A DNA stretch of 64,000 nucleotides. Origin: Amorphoplanes friuliensis DSM 7358 (lineage in GTDB: Bacteria > Actinomycetota > Actinomycetes > Mycobacteriales > Micromonosporaceae). How positions within the stretch are numbered: position 1 is the first letter of the stretch; every line of letters starts with the position of its first letter. The DNA lies in the NCBI RefSeq assembly GCF_000494755.1, contig NC_022657.1, positions 2,022,001 through 2,086,000 on the forward strand. The letters are read 5' to 3'. The notes beneath the pieces were generated by a model. It saw nothing but the letters and a program-made list of their open reading frames with translations, did no database searches and was not told where the DNA came from. Positions 15,332 to 24,409 of the stretch are shown in pieces. The position numbers and the translations under genes are program-made.

Positions 15332-16315
15332 TCAGTCGCCGTCCGGCTGTGGTCGTACCGAGGCGGTCCGGTCTGTGATCTTGGTCGCCGAGGTGACGGC
15401 CTCGGCCTGCTCGGCGGCCTCGGCGCGGTCCAGGGCCCGGTCGATCCGCTTGGCCTCGCGCTCGGACTGCTTGATCCACTGCAGGACCAGGATGCCCAGC
15501 ATCGTGACGCTGACGATCTCGCCGCCGGCCCACAGGATGCCGCCCGCCACGACCTGGTCGTTCCACGGGTTCGACCAGGCCAGGTGCAGGTTCGGGTACC
15601 AGTCGCCGCCGAGCAGCGTGCGGCTCTGCATGATCGTCAGGCCGAGCACCGTGTGGAACGGCACGGACAGGACCATGAGCAGGGCGCGGGCGGGGTAGGG
15701 CCAGCGGTTGGGCAGCGGGTCCAGGCCCAGCAGCGGCCAGAAGAACAGGCAGCCGGTGATGATGAAGTGCACGTGGATGAACTCGTGCAGCCAGGCGTGC
15801 TCGAGGGTCGCGCGGTAGAGACCGGTGAAGTAGAGGACGAACGGGTTCGCGATGAACAATCCGAACGCGACCAGCGGGAACGTGATCACGGCGACCGGGC
15901 GGCTGTGGAGCACGCGGAGCAGCAGCTTGCGGTGATCGACCGGCAGGGTGCGCAGCGCCAGCGTCACCGGTGCGCCGAGGGCCAGGAAGATCGGGCCCAC
16001 CATGGACAGGACCATGTGTTGCACCATGTGCACGCTGAGCAGCGTGGTGTCGTACGCCTCGATCCCGGTGACCGTCACGGCCGCGAGCGAGCCCAGGCCG
16101 CCGACGATGAACGCGACCGTGCGGCCCGGCGGCCAGTGGTCACCGCGCTGCCGCATGCGGTGGACGCCGTACAGGTAGACGGCCGCCGCGACCAGCAGGA
16201 AGAGCGCGAGCAGGCTGGTCAGGCGGATCTGGCTGAAGATCTCACCGACGCTGAACGGCGGGGGGACAGTATCCCCCGCGGCGATCGTGAACGCGGGCAA
16301 TTCGGCGTGCTGCAC
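15332..16315 (-). CDS. CtaG-type cytochrome c oxidase assembly protein
   Basis: Integral membrane protein of 327 residues with about seven helices, matching the caa3_CtaG family. Histidine-rich motifs sit in helices: LSVHMVQHMVLSMVGPIFLALGAP and HAWLHEFIHVHFIITG. Such residues suggest copper handling for CuB/CuA assembly. The C-terminal ~45 residues are a charged coiled-coil-like tail (KQSEREAKRIDRALDRAEAAEQAEA). The GTG at 16315 lies 6 nt from a TAGCCT -10-like box with no separate ribosome-binding site, so the message is probably leaderless. It is divergent from ctaE. The Cu-delivery role is family knowledge, not shown here. Confidence 0.88.
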   Translation of the reverse strand: MQHAELPAFTIAAGDTVPPPFSVGEIFSQIRLTSLLALFLLVAAAVYLYGVHRMRQRGDHWPPGRTVAFIVGGLGSLAAVTVTGIEAYDTTLLSVHMVQHMVLSMVGPIFLALGAPVTLALRTLPVDHRKLLLRVLHSRPVAVITFPLVAFGLFIANPFVLYFTGLYRATLEHAWLHEFIHVHFIITGCLFFWPLLGLDPLPNRWPYPARALLMVLSVPFHTVLGLTIMQSRTLLGGDWYPNLHLAWSNPWNDQVVAGGILWAGGEIVSVTMLGILVLQWIKQSEREAKRIDRALDRAEAAEQAEAVTSATKITDRTASVRPQPDGD

Positions 16316-16382
16316 CCCTTGAGGCTAGGCCCAGCAGCGTGACCATCCTTGGACGGGGGAGTGACACGGAGCGGATTAGGCC

Positions 16383-16424
16383 CCCCGCGACATGTTCGGG
16401 TGATCGCGGGGCAATAATGAGCCC
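16383..16424 (+). promoter_or_regulatory. ctaE promoter with inverted repeat
   Basis: An AATAAT -10-like box (16413-16418) ends 6 nt before the ctaE GTG at 16425, so translation is probably leaderless. An 8-bp inverted repeat CCCCGCGA (16383-16390) / TCGCGGGG (16404-16411) lies where the -35 region should be and could be an operator. No good TTGACA match was seen. Confidence 0.5.
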
Positions 16425-17021
16425 GTGACAGCGGCAGCCATCGACAAGAGCCGGATCCACTCGCTGACCCGACCCAACATGGTCAGCGTGGGGACCATCG
16501 TGTGGCTCTCCAGTGAACTCATGTTCTTCGCGGCCTTGTTCGCCATGTACTTCTCCATCCGTGCTGCGGACTACAGCCAGTGGGAGAAGCACACCGAGGT
16601 CCTCAAGATCCCGTACGCGACGTTCTTCACCGTCATCCTCGTGCTGTCCTCGGTCACGTGCCAGCTCGGCGTGTTCGCGGCGGAGAAGGGCGACGTCTTT
16701 GCGCTGCGACGCTGGTTCACCATCACCTTCGTCATGGGCCTGATCTTCGTGCTCGGCCAGGCGAACGAGTACCGCAACCTCGTCCACGAGGGCGTGACCC
16801 TCAACGGCGACGGCTACGGCTCGATGTTCTACCTGACGACGGGCTTCCACGGTCTGCACGTCACGGGCGGTCTGATCGCCTTCATCGTCTTCATGATCCG
16901 CACCACCATGGGCCGGTTCACTCCGGCGCAGGCGACCTCGGCGATCGTCGTGTCGTACTACTGGCACTTCGTCGACGTCGTGTGGATCGCGCTGTTCGCC
17001 ATCATCTACTGGCTGCAGTAG
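16425..17021 (+). CDS. ctaE: Cytochrome c oxidase subunit III
   Basis: Membrane subunit of the aa3 oxidase, 198 residues with five helices, the short actinobacterial form. Conserved pieces are [22 protein letters not shown], the ERN-type loop around [29 protein letters not shown] and the C-terminal [14 protein letters not shown]. It begins with GTG at 16425. It leads the run ctaE-qcrC-qcrA-qcrB, the same order as in mycobacteria and corynebacteria, where a bcc-aa3 supercomplex forms. qcrC starts 49 bp downstream with its own ribosome-binding site. Confidence 0.96.
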   Translation: MTAAAIDKSRIHSLTRPNMVSVGTIVWLSSELMFFAALFAMYFSIRAADYSQWEKHTEVLKIPYATFFTVILVLSSVTCQLGVFAAEKGDVFALRRWFTITFVMGLIFVLGQANEYRNLVHEGVTLNGDGYGSMFYLTTGFHGLHVTGGLIAFIVFMIRTTMGRFTPAQATSAIVVSYYWHFVDVVWIALFAIIYWLQ

Positions 17022-17070
17022 CCGTCCGTCCGTGAGAGTTTCAAGGTCAAAACCCAGAGGGACACAACCC

Positions 17071-17919
17071 ATGACTTCTGACACCCCCGCCGGCCGGCGC
17101 TTCCGGGTGTTCAACCGGCGGCGGTCGGCCCCGAGCCGGGCGCGCCGGCGCCTCGGCGCGGCTGTCCGCATGCTCGCCGCGCTGGCGCTGGCCGGAGGCG
17201 TCTACACCGCCTTCGCCCCGGGTGCGTTCGCCGATGACACCCGTCAGCTCTCCGCCTCCGCGCAGGAGGGCAAGGCGCTCTTCGACAACAGCTGCATCAG
17301 CTGCCACGGCCGCAACGCCGAGGGTGTCGAGGGTCGTGGCCCGACCCTGATCGGCGTCGGCTCGGCCTCCGTCGAGTTCCAGGTCGGCACCGGCCGCATG
17401 CCGATGACCCGCCAGGAGGCCCAGGCCGAGGAGAAGCGGCCGGTCTTCGACAAGGCCGAGACGAAGCAGATGGGCCAGTACATCCAGGAGCTGGGTGGCG
17501 GACCGCAGATCCCGGGCGGCGAGCTGACCGACGACCTGAAGGAGAACCCCGAGGCGCTGGCCGCCGGTGGCGAACTCTTCCGCATCAACTGCACCTCCTG
17601 CCACGGCTTCGGCGGCGGCGGCGGTGCCCTCTCCTCCGGCAAGTACGCGCCGAGCCTGCACGACGCGACCACCCAGGAGATCTACGCGGCGATGCTCACC
17701 GGACCGCAGAACATGCCGGTCTTCGGCGACAACGAGCTCAGCCCGGACGAGAAGCGCGAGATCATCACGTACGTCAAGATGCAGCTGCAGGAGGACAGGG
17801 ACCCGGGCGGCCTGTTCAACCTCGGCCGGTACGGCCCGGTCACCGAGGGCCTGGCGATCTTCGTCGTCGGCATCACGCTCCTGGTCTTCACGTCGCTGTG
17901 GATTGCGGGGAAGTCATGA
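17071..17919 (+). CDS. qcrC: Diheme cytochrome c subunit of the bcc complex
   Basis: Membrane-anchored diheme cytochrome c1 equivalent, 282 residues. An N-terminal basic stretch precedes a signal/anchor helix (~33-52, ending AFA). Two heme-binding sites follow: C75-x-x-C78-H79 (CISCH) and C174-x-x-C177-H178 (CTSCH). A C-terminal helix (EGLAIFVVGITLLVFTSLWIAG) anchors it. Two hemes in one subunit let it pass electrons directly to subunit II without soluble cytochrome c (established for actinobacteria). The ATG at 17071 has AGAGGGA upstream. It overlaps qcrA by ATGA. Confidence 0.95.
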   Translation: MTSDTPAGRRFRVFNRRRSAPSRARRRLGAAVRMLAALALAGGVYTAFAPGAFADDTRQLSASAQEGKALFDNSCISCHGRNAEGVEGRGPTLIGVGSASVEFQVGTGRMPMTRQEAQAEEKRPVFDKAETKQMGQYIQELGGGPQIPGGELTDDLKENPEALAAGGELFRINCTSCHGFGGGGGALSSGKYAPSLHDATTQEIYAAMLTGPQNMPVFGDNELSPDEKREIITYVKMQLQEDRDPGGLFNLGRYGPVTEGLAIFVVGITLLVFTSLWIAGKS

Positions 17920-19019
17920 CCGTTGTGAAGGACGGGGCGCACGGCGCCGGCACCGAGCCGGTCGACGTCAACGACCCGCGGCTGTCCCGCTTCGACATCG
18001 TCCGCGAGGGCGCCCGGCGCGACGACATCGAGATCGTCACGTACGAGTCGCAGTTCCTGGGCACCAACTCCAAGGCCGAGAAGCGCGTCGTGCGCAACAT
18101 CGCCTTCCTGTTCCTGCTCTCCGGCGCGGCGGCGCTCGTCTTCCTGGTCTTCTACATCGTGTGGCCGTGGGAGTTCGAGCTCGGCGCCACCGACAGCGAC
18201 TTCTTCACGCCGATTCTCGGCATCTCGCTGGGCGTCTCGCTGCTGGCGCTCGGCTTCGCGATCCTCGCCTGGGCCAAGAAGCTCCTGCCCCACGAGGTCT
18301 CGATCCAGGACCGGCACAACACGCCGTCCAGCGACGAGGACCGGCTGATCACGGGTCAGACCATCGCGTACCTCGGTGAGGAGCTGGGTGTCCAGCGCCG
18401 CCCGCTGCTCAAGGGGGCGATCGGCCTCGGCCTCGCGCCGCTGGGCCTGGTCGCGGCGGCGCCGCTGATCGGCGGGCTCATCGAGAACCCGCACAAGGAC
18501 GACGAGCCGATGATGTACCACACCGGCTTCGACCCCGTCCCGAACGACGGCAACCTGGTCCGCCTCACCCGTGAGGACGGCACCCCGGTCCGGCCCGAGG
18601 ACGTCAGCGTTGGCGGTCAGATCACGGTGTTCCCCGGCATCCCGGGCGGCGCGACCAACCACTACGCGGACTCGCCGACCCTGCTGATCCACCTGCGGTC
18701 GACCGACGCCGAGGACGCCCGGGGCCGCAACGCCGCGGACGCGACCAACGCGAACTCGATGTGGGGCAACTACATCGCGTACTCGAAGATCTGCACCCAC
18801 GCCGGCTGCCCCGCCAGCCTGTACGAGCAGCAGACCAACCGTCTGCTCTGCCCGTGCCACCAGTCGCAGTTCCTGATCACCGACAACGCCCGCCCGATCT
18901 TCGGTCCCGCCAGTCGCCGTCTGCCCCAGTTGCCCATCGAGGTGGACGCCGAGGGCTTCTTCGTGGCAGCGTCGGACTACAAGGAGGCCATCGGGCCTGA
19001 CTTCTGGGAGCGGCCGTGA
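17916..19019 (+). CDS. qcrA: Rieske iron-sulfur subunit of the bcc complex
   Basis: Rieske protein of 367 residues with three N-terminal membrane helices (about residues 65-88, 100-122 and 168-188), the actinobacterial arrangement. The [2Fe-2S] ligands are Cys293/His295 (CTHAGC, with Cys298) and Cys312/His315 (CPCH, with Cys314). It takes an electron from menaquinol at the Qo site and passes it to QcrC. The N-terminal 60 residues are polar. The ATG at 17916 overlaps the qcrC stop, and its own stop overlaps the qcrB GTG, so the three genes are translationally coupled. Confidence 0.95.
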   Translation: MTVVKDGAHGAGTEPVDVNDPRLSRFDIVREGARRDDIEIVTYESQFLGTNSKAEKRVVRNIAFLFLLSGAAALVFLVFYIVWPWEFELGATDSDFFTPILGISLGVSLLALGFAILAWAKKLLPHEVSIQDRHNTPSSDEDRLITGQTIAYLGEELGVQRRPLLKGAIGLGLAPLGLVAAAPLIGGLIENPHKDDEPMMYHTGFDPVPNDGNLVRLTREDGTPVRPEDVSVGGQITVFPGIPGGATNHYADSPTLLIHLRSTDAEDARGRNAADATNANSMWGNYIAYSKICTHAGCPASLYEQQTNRLLCPCHQSQFLITDNARPIFGPASRRLPQLPIEVDAEGFFVAASDYKEAIGPDFWERP

Positions 19020-20641
19020 AGCGTCGAAAGCTCGATCTGGCCCAGGTCCCCGCCAACGTCGGCAAGGGGCTGGACGATCGCTACAAGGCGGCTACGCCAC
19101 TGCGCGGCCTGCTGAACAAGGTCTTTCCGGACCACTGGTCCTTCCTGCTGGGTGAAATCGCCCTTTTCTCGTTCATCGTCCTGCTGCTCACCGGTGTCTT
19201 CCTGACCCTCTTCTACGACCCGTCGATGCGGGAGATCGCGTACGAGGGTGCCTACCCGGCCCTCCGCGGCACCGAGATGTCGGCGGCGTACGCCTCCTCG
19301 CTGCACCTGTCGTTCGAGGTGCGCGGTGGTCTGTTCATGCGCCAGATGCACCACTGGGCGGCGCTGCTGTTCATGGCGTCGATCGTCGTGCACATGGCGC
19401 GCATCTTCTTCACCGGGGCATTCCGCAAGCCCCGCGAGGCGAACTGGGCGATCGGCGTCGCGCTGTTCCTGCTCGGCTTCCTCGCCGGCTTCACCGGTTA
19501 CTCGCTCCCCGACGACGGTCTCTCCGGCACGGGCCTCCGCATCGCCTCGGCGATCATGCTGTCCATCCCGGTCGTCGGCACCTGGGTCTCCGCGTCGGTC
19601 TTCGGCGGCGAGTTCCCCGGCGAGTTCATCATCGGCCGCTTCTACATCGCGCACGTCCTGCTCATCCCGGGCGGCCTGCTCGCGCTGATCAGCGTCCACC
19701 TGGGCCTGGTCTTCGCGCAGAAGCACACCCAGTGGCCCGGCCCCGGCCGGACCAACGACAACGTCGTGGGTGAGCGCATGTTCCCGCGGTACGCGCTCAA
19801 GCAGGGCGGCTTCTTCATGGCCGTCTTCGGCGTGATCGCGCTGATGGCCGGTCTGTTCCAGATCAACCCGATCTGGCTGTTCGGCCCGTACCGCGCCTCC
19901 GAGGTGTCCTCGGCCAGCCAGCCCGACTGGTACGTCATGTTCATGGACGGCCTGGTCCGCCTCATGCCGGCCTGGCAGATCGACATCCCGATCGGCGACG
20001 GCTACGTGATCCCGCCGCTGTTCTGGCCCGCGGTCGTCGGCCTCGGCGCCCTGACCACGGTCCCGATGTTCTACCCGTTCATCGAGGCCCGCCGTCTCAA
20101 GGACAAGGGCTCCCACCACCTGCTCCAGCGGCCGCGCGACGCACCCGAGCGCACCGGCCTCGGCGCGATGGCGTTCACCTTCTTCATCGTCGCGACGATC
20201 TCCGGCGGCAACGACGTCATCGCCGACAAGTTCCACATCAGCCTGAACGCGATGACCTGGGCCGGCCGCATCGGCCTGGTGATCCTGCCGCCGCTGGCGT
20301 ACTGGATCTCCGTCCGCATCTGCCTGGGCCTGCAGCAGCACGACCGCGAGGTCCTCGCCCACGGTGTCGAGACGGGCATCATCAAGCGGTCGCCCGACGG
20401 CCGGTTCTACGAGGTCCACCAGCCGCTCGGCCCGGTGGACGACCACGGCCACCCGCTCCCGCTGGACTACGCCGGCTGGGTCGTCCCGAAGAAGATGAAC
20501 CGCCTCGGCGCCCTGGCGCCCGCGGTGAAGGGCTTCTTCTACCCGGTCGAGAAGCCGGCCGAGGCCCCGGTCTCGCCGGGCATGCCGCCGATCACCGCGC
20601 GCGAGGAGCGCGAGGAGATCACCTCCGGCCAGCAGCAGTAA
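19016..20641 (+). CDS. qcrB: Cytochrome b subunit of the bcc complex
   Basis: Menaquinol-oxidising cytochrome b, 541 residues. The N-terminal four-helix bundle carries the heme histidines ([12 protein letters not shown] and the paired later His residues around [21 protein letters not shown]). The Qo-site motif is P303-D304-W305-Y306 in place of PEWY, as in other actinobacteria. The C-terminal ~120 residues form a cytoplasmic extension. QcrB is the target of imidazopyridine-type inhibitors in mycobacteria (family knowledge). The GTG start overlaps the qcrA stop as GTGA. A strong terminator follows. Confidence 0.96.
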   Translation: MKRRKLDLAQVPANVGKGLDDRYKAATPLRGLLNKVFPDHWSFLLGEIALFSFIVLLLTGVFLTLFYDPSMREIAYEGAYPALRGTEMSAAYASSLHLSFEVRGGLFMRQMHHWAALLFMASIVVHMARIFFTGAFRKPREANWAIGVALFLLGFLAGFTGYSLPDDGLSGTGLRIASAIMLSIPVVGTWVSASVFGGEFPGEFIIGRFYIAHVLLIPGGLLALISVHLGLVFAQKHTQWPGPGRTNDNVVGERMFPRYALKQGGFFMAVFGVIALMAGLFQINPIWLFGPYRASEVSSASQPDWYVMFMDGLVRLMPAWQIDIPIGDGYVIPPLFWPAVVGLGALTTVPMFYPFIEARRLKDKGSHHLLQRPRDAPERTGLGAMAFTFFIVATISGGNDVIADKFHISLNAMTWAGRIGLVILPPLAYWISVRICLGLQQHDREVLAHGVETGIIKRSPDGRFYEVHQPLGPVDDHGHPLPLDYAGWVVPKKMNRLGALAPAVKGFFYPVEKPAEAPVSPGMPPITAREEREEITSGQQQ

Positions 20642-20654
20642 CAGCGCCAACGTC

Positions 20655-20684
20655 AAAGGGGGCCCCTCGGGGCCCCCTTTTTCG
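20655..20684 (+). terminator. Rho-independent terminator after qcrB
   Basis: Palindrome AAAGGGGGCCCC (20655-20666) with GGGGCCCCCTTT (20669-20680), then more T. It starts 14 bp after the qcrB stop and ends the ctaE-qcrCAB transcript. It is also positioned to act on the convergent RAM-domain gene. Confidence 0.9.
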
Positions 20685-20712
20685 TATGTCCGGCCTTCGT
20701 ATGTCAGACCGA

Positions 20713-21000
20713 TCAGTCAGCGTCGGGGAGCCCGATCGCAAAGGCATCCTCGAGGTCGTGCTTCGAGTACGCCCGGAACGCAATGTGCGACTCGGTGTTG
20801 AGCACCCCCGGCGTCTTCGAGATCCGCCCGGCGATCACCTCGGCGATGTCCTCGAACTGCGGCACCCGCACAATGGCGATCAGGTCGACGTTCCCGGCCA
20901 CCGAGTAGACCTCACTGACACCGGGCAGCGCCGCGAGCGCCTCAGCAACCTCAGGAATCGAGTCGGTGGCGCAGTCGATGTGCACGATCGCGGTGTTCAC
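20713..21000 (-). CDS. Stand-alone Lrp/AsnC ligand-binding (RAM) domain protein
   Basis: Protein of 95 residues comprising only the RAM domain of Lrp/AsnC regulators (VNTAIVHIDCATDSIPEVAEAL...GVSEVYSVAGNVDLIAIVRV), without a helix-turn-helix. Such proteins bind amino acids and may form mixed oligomers with full Lrp proteins. The GTG at 21000 was chosen because GAGGAG lies 6 nt upstream; an in-frame start at 21072 would add unrelated basic residues. It is convergent with qcrB across the terminator. It is a frequent neighbour of the trp/cta region in actinomycetes, from memory. Confidence 0.85.
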   Translation of the reverse strand: MNTAIVHIDCATDSIPEVAEALAALPGVSEVYSVAGNVDLIAIVRVPQFEDIAEVIAGRISKTPGVLNTESHIAFRAYSKHDLEDAFAIGLPDAD

Positions 21001-21083
21001 GCGGTCTCCTCGGCAGGTTCGCTTCCGCTTTTGGCTTTTCGCTTCTGACGCAAGCTCGGATGGTCGCTTCATGCTATCCGCGC

Positions 21084-21626
21084 TCAGGTCCCCTCGCCCT
21101 TGACGGCTGCCGGAAGCGCATCGAACCAGTTCAGCAGGGCGCGTTCATAGGTAAGACCGAACGACAGGGTCGCCACCGCGTACGGCTCGGCGTCGGCTGC
21201 CCCGGAGGGAAGCTCGGCCTCGATCTGCTCGTAGGTGGCCAGCCGTGCGGCGTGCACCTCCCGGTGCCGCGCCACGATCGCCGCCAACCGTCCCGGCGGA
21301 AGATATCGCCCGAACATGATCGTGAGCAGCAACGGGAACCGGATGGCCTCCGGCTCGGGCTCCCGCGACACCCAGACGGCAAAAGCCTCCCGGCCGGCGT
21401 CGGTGATGGCAAAGGGCCGCCGGTCGCGCCGCCCGCGCTCCTGCGCCTCGACCAGCCCGTCAGCAGCCATCGAGGAGAGCTCCCGGTAGACCTGGCTCTG
21501 CGTCAGCGACCAGAAATCCCCGATCCGCTCCTGCGCGGTCGCCACCAGATCCCAGCCTGACAGCGGCCCCTCATGCAGAAATCCCAGCAACGACGCAGCT
21601 GTGGCGTTCAACGGGCGGGCAGGCAT
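21084..21626 (-). CDS. PadR-family transcriptional regulator
   Basis: Regulator of 180 residues. The winged helix occupies about residues 1-90 (SLLGFLHEGPLSGWDLVATAQERIGDFWSLTQSQVYRELSSMAADGLV) and the C-terminal Vir_act_alpha_C helical dimerisation region about 95-175. The ATG at 21626 has AGGAGG upstream. Divergent from the 179-residue membrane protein, which is the most likely target (inference). A dyad TGACA-N8-TGTCA (21638-21655) lies just upstream of its ribosome-binding site and may be an autoregulatory site. Confidence 0.88.
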   Translation of the reverse strand: MPARPLNATAASLLGFLHEGPLSGWDLVATAQERIGDFWSLTQSQVYRELSSMAADGLVEAQERGRRDRRPFAITDAGREAFAVWVSREPEPEAIRFPLLLTIMFGRYLPPGRLAAIVARHREVHAARLATYEQIEAELPSGAADAEPYAVATLSFGLTYERALLNWFDALPAAVKGEGT

Positions 21627-21637
21627 CGGCACCTCCT

Positions 21638-21655
21638 TGACATCCCATTGTGTCA
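21638..21655. promoter_or_regulatory. TGACA-N8-TGTCA dyad, candidate PadR operator
   Basis: Perfect 5-bp arms separated by 8 bp between the divergent padR gene and membrane protein gene. Its spacing resembles PadR-type operators (ATGT-N8-ACAT), though the arm sequence differs. The dyad is seen; its use is inference. Confidence 0.35.
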
Positions 21656-21709
21656 GGTCGCAGGATGAGGCCCACGACATTCCACATAGTTAGGTCACGG
21701 GGGCATCCC

Positions 21710-22249
21710 ATGGAATGGTTCCATCCGACCCTGATCGCCCTCCACGCCACCGCGGGCGGCCTGGGCCTCCTCCTGGCCATCCCGGTGATCACCGCCCCGA
21801 AACGCCGCGGACGCCACCCGATCCTCGGCCGTGCCTACGCGCTCTGCGCAGCCGTCCTTTGCCTGACAGCGTTCGTCCTGGTCGCCTACGACCCCCTCGA
21901 ACTCACCGGCTTGGCGGTCCTCGGCGCCCTCACCACGATCTGGGTCGGGGCGGGCGTCTGGCTGGCCCGCAAACGACCGGTGATCCGCGGCAACCGGCAC
22001 GCCTGGCGCCTCTGGCACCTGAACCTCATGTCGAGCAGCGTGATCTCCTTCGTCACCGCCTTCCTCGTCCAGATCACCGACGGCAACCTGATCGCCTGGA
22101 CAGCCCCCACGGTTATCGGCACCGCCCTCATCACCCGCGCCAACGTCCGCGAATCGGCCCGCCTCGCCGCGAGATCACCCCGGCCCGAACCAGTGCTGGT
22201 GCCCGCACCCCTGGCCCCGAACCCCGGCCCCGCGCAAGCAGGCCAGTAG
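21710..22249 (+). CDS. Four-helix membrane protein (DUF2306-like)
   Basis: Protein of 179 residues with four hydrophobic segments (about 8-28, 40-60, 64-85 and 105-125, plus a weaker one near 130). It has a histidine near the N-terminus (HPTLIALHATAGGLGLLLAIPV), a basic RHPILGRAYA segment and HAWRLWHLNL. The pattern fits DUF2306-type proteins related to cytochrome b561-like folds. The C-terminal 35 residues are Pro/Ala-rich. It lies opposite the padR gene. Function unknown. Confidence 0.7.
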   Translation: MEWFHPTLIALHATAGGLGLLLAIPVITAPKRRGRHPILGRAYALCAAVLCLTAFVLVAYDPLELTGLAVLGALTTIWVGAGVWLARKRPVIRGNRHAWRLWHLNLMSSSVISFVTAFLVQITDGNLIAWTAPTVIGTALITRANVRESARLAARSPRPEPVLVPAPLAPNPGPAQAGQ

Positions 22250-22270
22250 CCGGTGTAAGCAGGCCCGCAG

Positions 22271-22333
22271 CCGCCAGCCGCCAGCCGCCAGCCGGTAGCC
22301 GCCAGCCGCCAGCCGGTAGCCGGCAGCCAGCAG
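22271..22333. repeat. Heptanucleotide tandem repeat
   Basis: Nine copies of a 7-bp unit with consensus CCGCCAG. The copies run CCGCCAG three times, CCGGTAG, CCGCCAG twice, CCGGTAG, CCGGCAG and CCAGCAG. It lies 22 bp after the membrane protein stop. The 7-bp period makes it a slippage-prone, probably non-coding microsatellite. Confidence 0.85.
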
Positions 22334-23047
22334 GCCAGTGGCCGGTCGGCAGCGACTCGGCCGATCGACCCCGACGCTGTGCGAGGCACCCCTGCCTCAA
22401 GTCGAACCACCGATGTCGTATTCGGCCCTGAACCGGGGCGTCACCTATGCCGACGAGCCGACGCTCAGACCTCACCGGTAAGAGCGCGACGTGCTCGCAA
22501 AGATGTTCATTGATGATGCGGTAGTTGGAGCGCCTCGAGCTGCTCGCCGGCCACGGCGCGCAGCAACTCATGGTCGCTGCTGAGCTCGGTGACCAGCTCT
22601 GCTCGTGGTGTCTTCCGCCGCACACAAGGACTATCGCGGACGGTGGGCCGGATGGTTCATAGACAAAGGTGCCATCCGGCAATTGCCGGGCGGCACCTCG
22701 TCAGCCAGACATCAGGAGAGATTGTCGCGCCCGGACCTTCACGGATCGCCGCCCGCGGCCGGAGTCCCGCCGGTCGTGGGGCGCGGCGGCTGCTTCCGTA
22801 ACGCCGCCCTTGTTGGCGGTGCGAGAAGCACCGGCGTTGCCGTTGGTGCTCGTGGTTCGCCCGTGGGTGGCGGTCATACCGCGCCGGCGCGGCGTTCCTG
22901 CCCCCAGGCCCAGCGGGTTCGCTGTGCGGTCGGGGTCCGGGCCGCCGGTCATGCGGTCGCGCCGGTGGGAGACGTCCGGCCTCAGCGTGGGGCTGTAGTG
23001 CATGGACGGTGCGCGGCCGGAGCGGAACCCAGCGCGGTGAGAGCGGG
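22334..23047. other. Gene-poor stretch, possible gene remnants
   Basis: About 700 bp between the heptamer repeat and the nucleotidyltransferase gene. Open frames on both strands are compositionally poor (Arg/Pro/Ala-rich), have no ribosome-binding site and match no family I recognise. A section near 22480-22590 reads on the minus strand as a short acidic peptide (VTELSSDHELLRAV...) before a stop and may be a decayed gene. No RNA gene was recognised. Confidence 0.4.
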
Positions 23048-23878
23048 TCAGGCGGGGACGGTCAGGGTCGTGCCGGCTCGGATGGTGCTATGGAGGGTTT
23101 CGTTGGCGGCGACCGTGGCGCCCGGCCAGATGACGCACCGGTTGATCTGGCCGTGGACCTGCGCGCCGGCGCCGATTACGGACTCTGAGGCGGTGCCGTC
23201 GAGGGTTGCTGATGGGTCGGTCAGGCCTGCGGCGGCGTGGAGGTTGGCCTTCAGGTAGTCCGCGGGGGTGCCGGTGTCGATGTAGAGGCCTTCGTAGGTG
23301 ACCAACTCGAGCTCGCCGGCTGCTTCGGCTGGGCGCCAGGCGGTGCGTACCAGGTCGGAGGGTTTGTCCGAGAGGTTTTGGGTGTAGCGCCAGGGGAGGA
23401 GGGAGAAGCCGGCGAAGCGGTGGCCGCTGAAGCCGCCCTGGCCGCCTTCGGGGATGGGGCGGGTGAGCATGCGGACTGTTTCGCCCGTCCAGGATTCGAG
23501 GAGGGCTTCGATGTCCTTGCCGGGGTCTCGGTGGGGGTCGGCCAGGTAGGCGTCCGCGTTGCCGACCAGGACGCCGCGGCCGTTGATCCAGGGGAGGAGG
23601 CGGCCGATGCCGCCGGAGGTGCCCAGGGGGCCGTCGGGCTCGACCGACAGGTGGGCGCGGTCGCCGACGTGGGCCACTACCTGGTCGGCCAGGTAGGCCG
23701 CGTTGACGGCCACGTCGGTGGGGCCGGTCAGGCCCAGGCCGGCGATGCGGGCCAGCGCCCGGTCGAGCAGCGCGACGTTGCCGACCGGGCAGAGGGCCTT
23801 GGGCAGCAGTTCGGTGAGGGGGCGCAGTCGTTGGCCCTCACCGGCGGCGAGCACGACCGCGCAGACAGCGGGGGTCAT
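23048..23878 (-). CDS. Sugar-phosphate nucleotidyltransferase
   Basis: NTP-transferase of 276 residues. The N-terminal Rossmann-like domain carries the pyrophosphorylase signature AVVLAAGEGQRLRPLTELLPKAL, then NAAYLADQVVAHV, EPDGPLGTSGGI and the metal-site VGNADAYL. A short C-terminal left-handed beta-helix-like tail (SVIGAGAQVHGQINRCVIWPGATV) resembles mannose-1-phosphate guanylyltransferase or MurNAc-1-P uridylyltransferase. The exact substrate cannot be decided. Its ATG overlaps the NUDIX stop by 4 bp (ATGA), so the pair is coupled. Confidence 0.85.
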   Translation of the reverse strand: MTPAVCAVVLAAGEGQRLRPLTELLPKALCPVGNVALLDRALARIAGLGLTGPTDVAVNAAYLADQVVAHVGDRAHLSVEPDGPLGTSGGIGRLLPWINGRGVLVGNADAYLADPHRDPGKDIEALLESWTGETVRMLTRPIPEGGQGGFSGHRFAGFSLLPWRYTQNLSDKPSDLVRTAWRPAEAAGELELVTYEGLYIDTGTPADYLKANLHAAAGLTDPSATLDGTASESVIGAGAQVHGQINRCVIWPGATVAANETLHSTIRAGTTLTVPA

Positions 23879-24378
23879 GACGCGTTGGGGCCCATGCCGT
23901 AGAGGCCGAGGACCTTGGCGGTGTTGGGGGTGAGGCGGGGGAGGTCGGCGAGGGAGAACCAGCCGGCCTCGAGGACCTCGCCGCCGTCGACGACCAGGGG
24001 GGTGGTCGAGGCGGGGACCTGGCCCAGGTAGATCATGTCGACCCAGCCCTTGGCGTGGACGACGGCGTTGGGGGTGGCCGGGGTGAGGTCGGTCGGGTCG
24101 AGGACGACGCCGGACTCCTCGGCGAGCTCGCGGGCCGCGCCGACCTCGGGTGCTTCGGCTTTTTTGAGGAGGCCTGCGGGCAGGCCCCAGCTGCGGCCGG
24201 GGGGCTGGCGGAGCAGGAGGAGACGGCCCGGGTCGGCGGCCTCCGAGTCCTTGATGATGGCGACCGCGCCGACCAGATATTTGGGGACGATCAGGCGGAC
24301 GACACGGCGGCGCACGGGGTGCGGCAGCCGGTAGAACGTCTGGTACGCGACGCCACGCAACCGCCGAGGGATTTTCAC
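23875..24378 (-). CDS. NUDIX hydrolase
   Basis: Protein of 167 residues with a complete Nudix box, GLLKKAEAPEVGAARELAEESGV (Gx5Ex7REUxEExGU), around residues 68-90. A basic N-terminal segment (PHPVRRRVVRLIVPKY) may contact membrane or nucleic acid. NUDIX enzymes hydrolyse nucleoside diphosphates linked to another group. Coupling to a sugar nucleotidyltransferase suggests nucleotide-sugar turnover (inference). The ATG at 24378 is used. Confidence 0.9.
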   Translation of the reverse strand: MKIPRRLRGVAYQTFYRLPHPVRRRVVRLIVPKYLVGAVAIIKDSEAADPGRLLLLRQPPGRSWGLPAGLLKKAEAPEVGAARELAEESGVVLDPTDLTPATPNAVVHAKGWVDMIYLGQVPASTTPLVVDGGEVLEAGWFSLADLPRLTPNTAKVLGLYGMGPNAS

Positions 24379-24409
24379 ACCGCAAGGCTAGCGGCCTGGT
24401 GCGACGCTC

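Noticed and set aside
13388..16342. A 984-codon open frame on the plus strand
   Set aside because: It is antisense to trpD, the receiver gene and the ctaG-like gene, which have clear family motifs. The translation is low-complexity Gly/Arg/Asp/Val-rich, as expected for the opposite strand of high-GC genes.
22131..23003. Open frames between the membrane protein gene and the nucleotidyltransferase gene
   Set aside because: Arg/Pro-rich translations with no start signals or family resemblance, on both strands. Kept only as a possible remnant.
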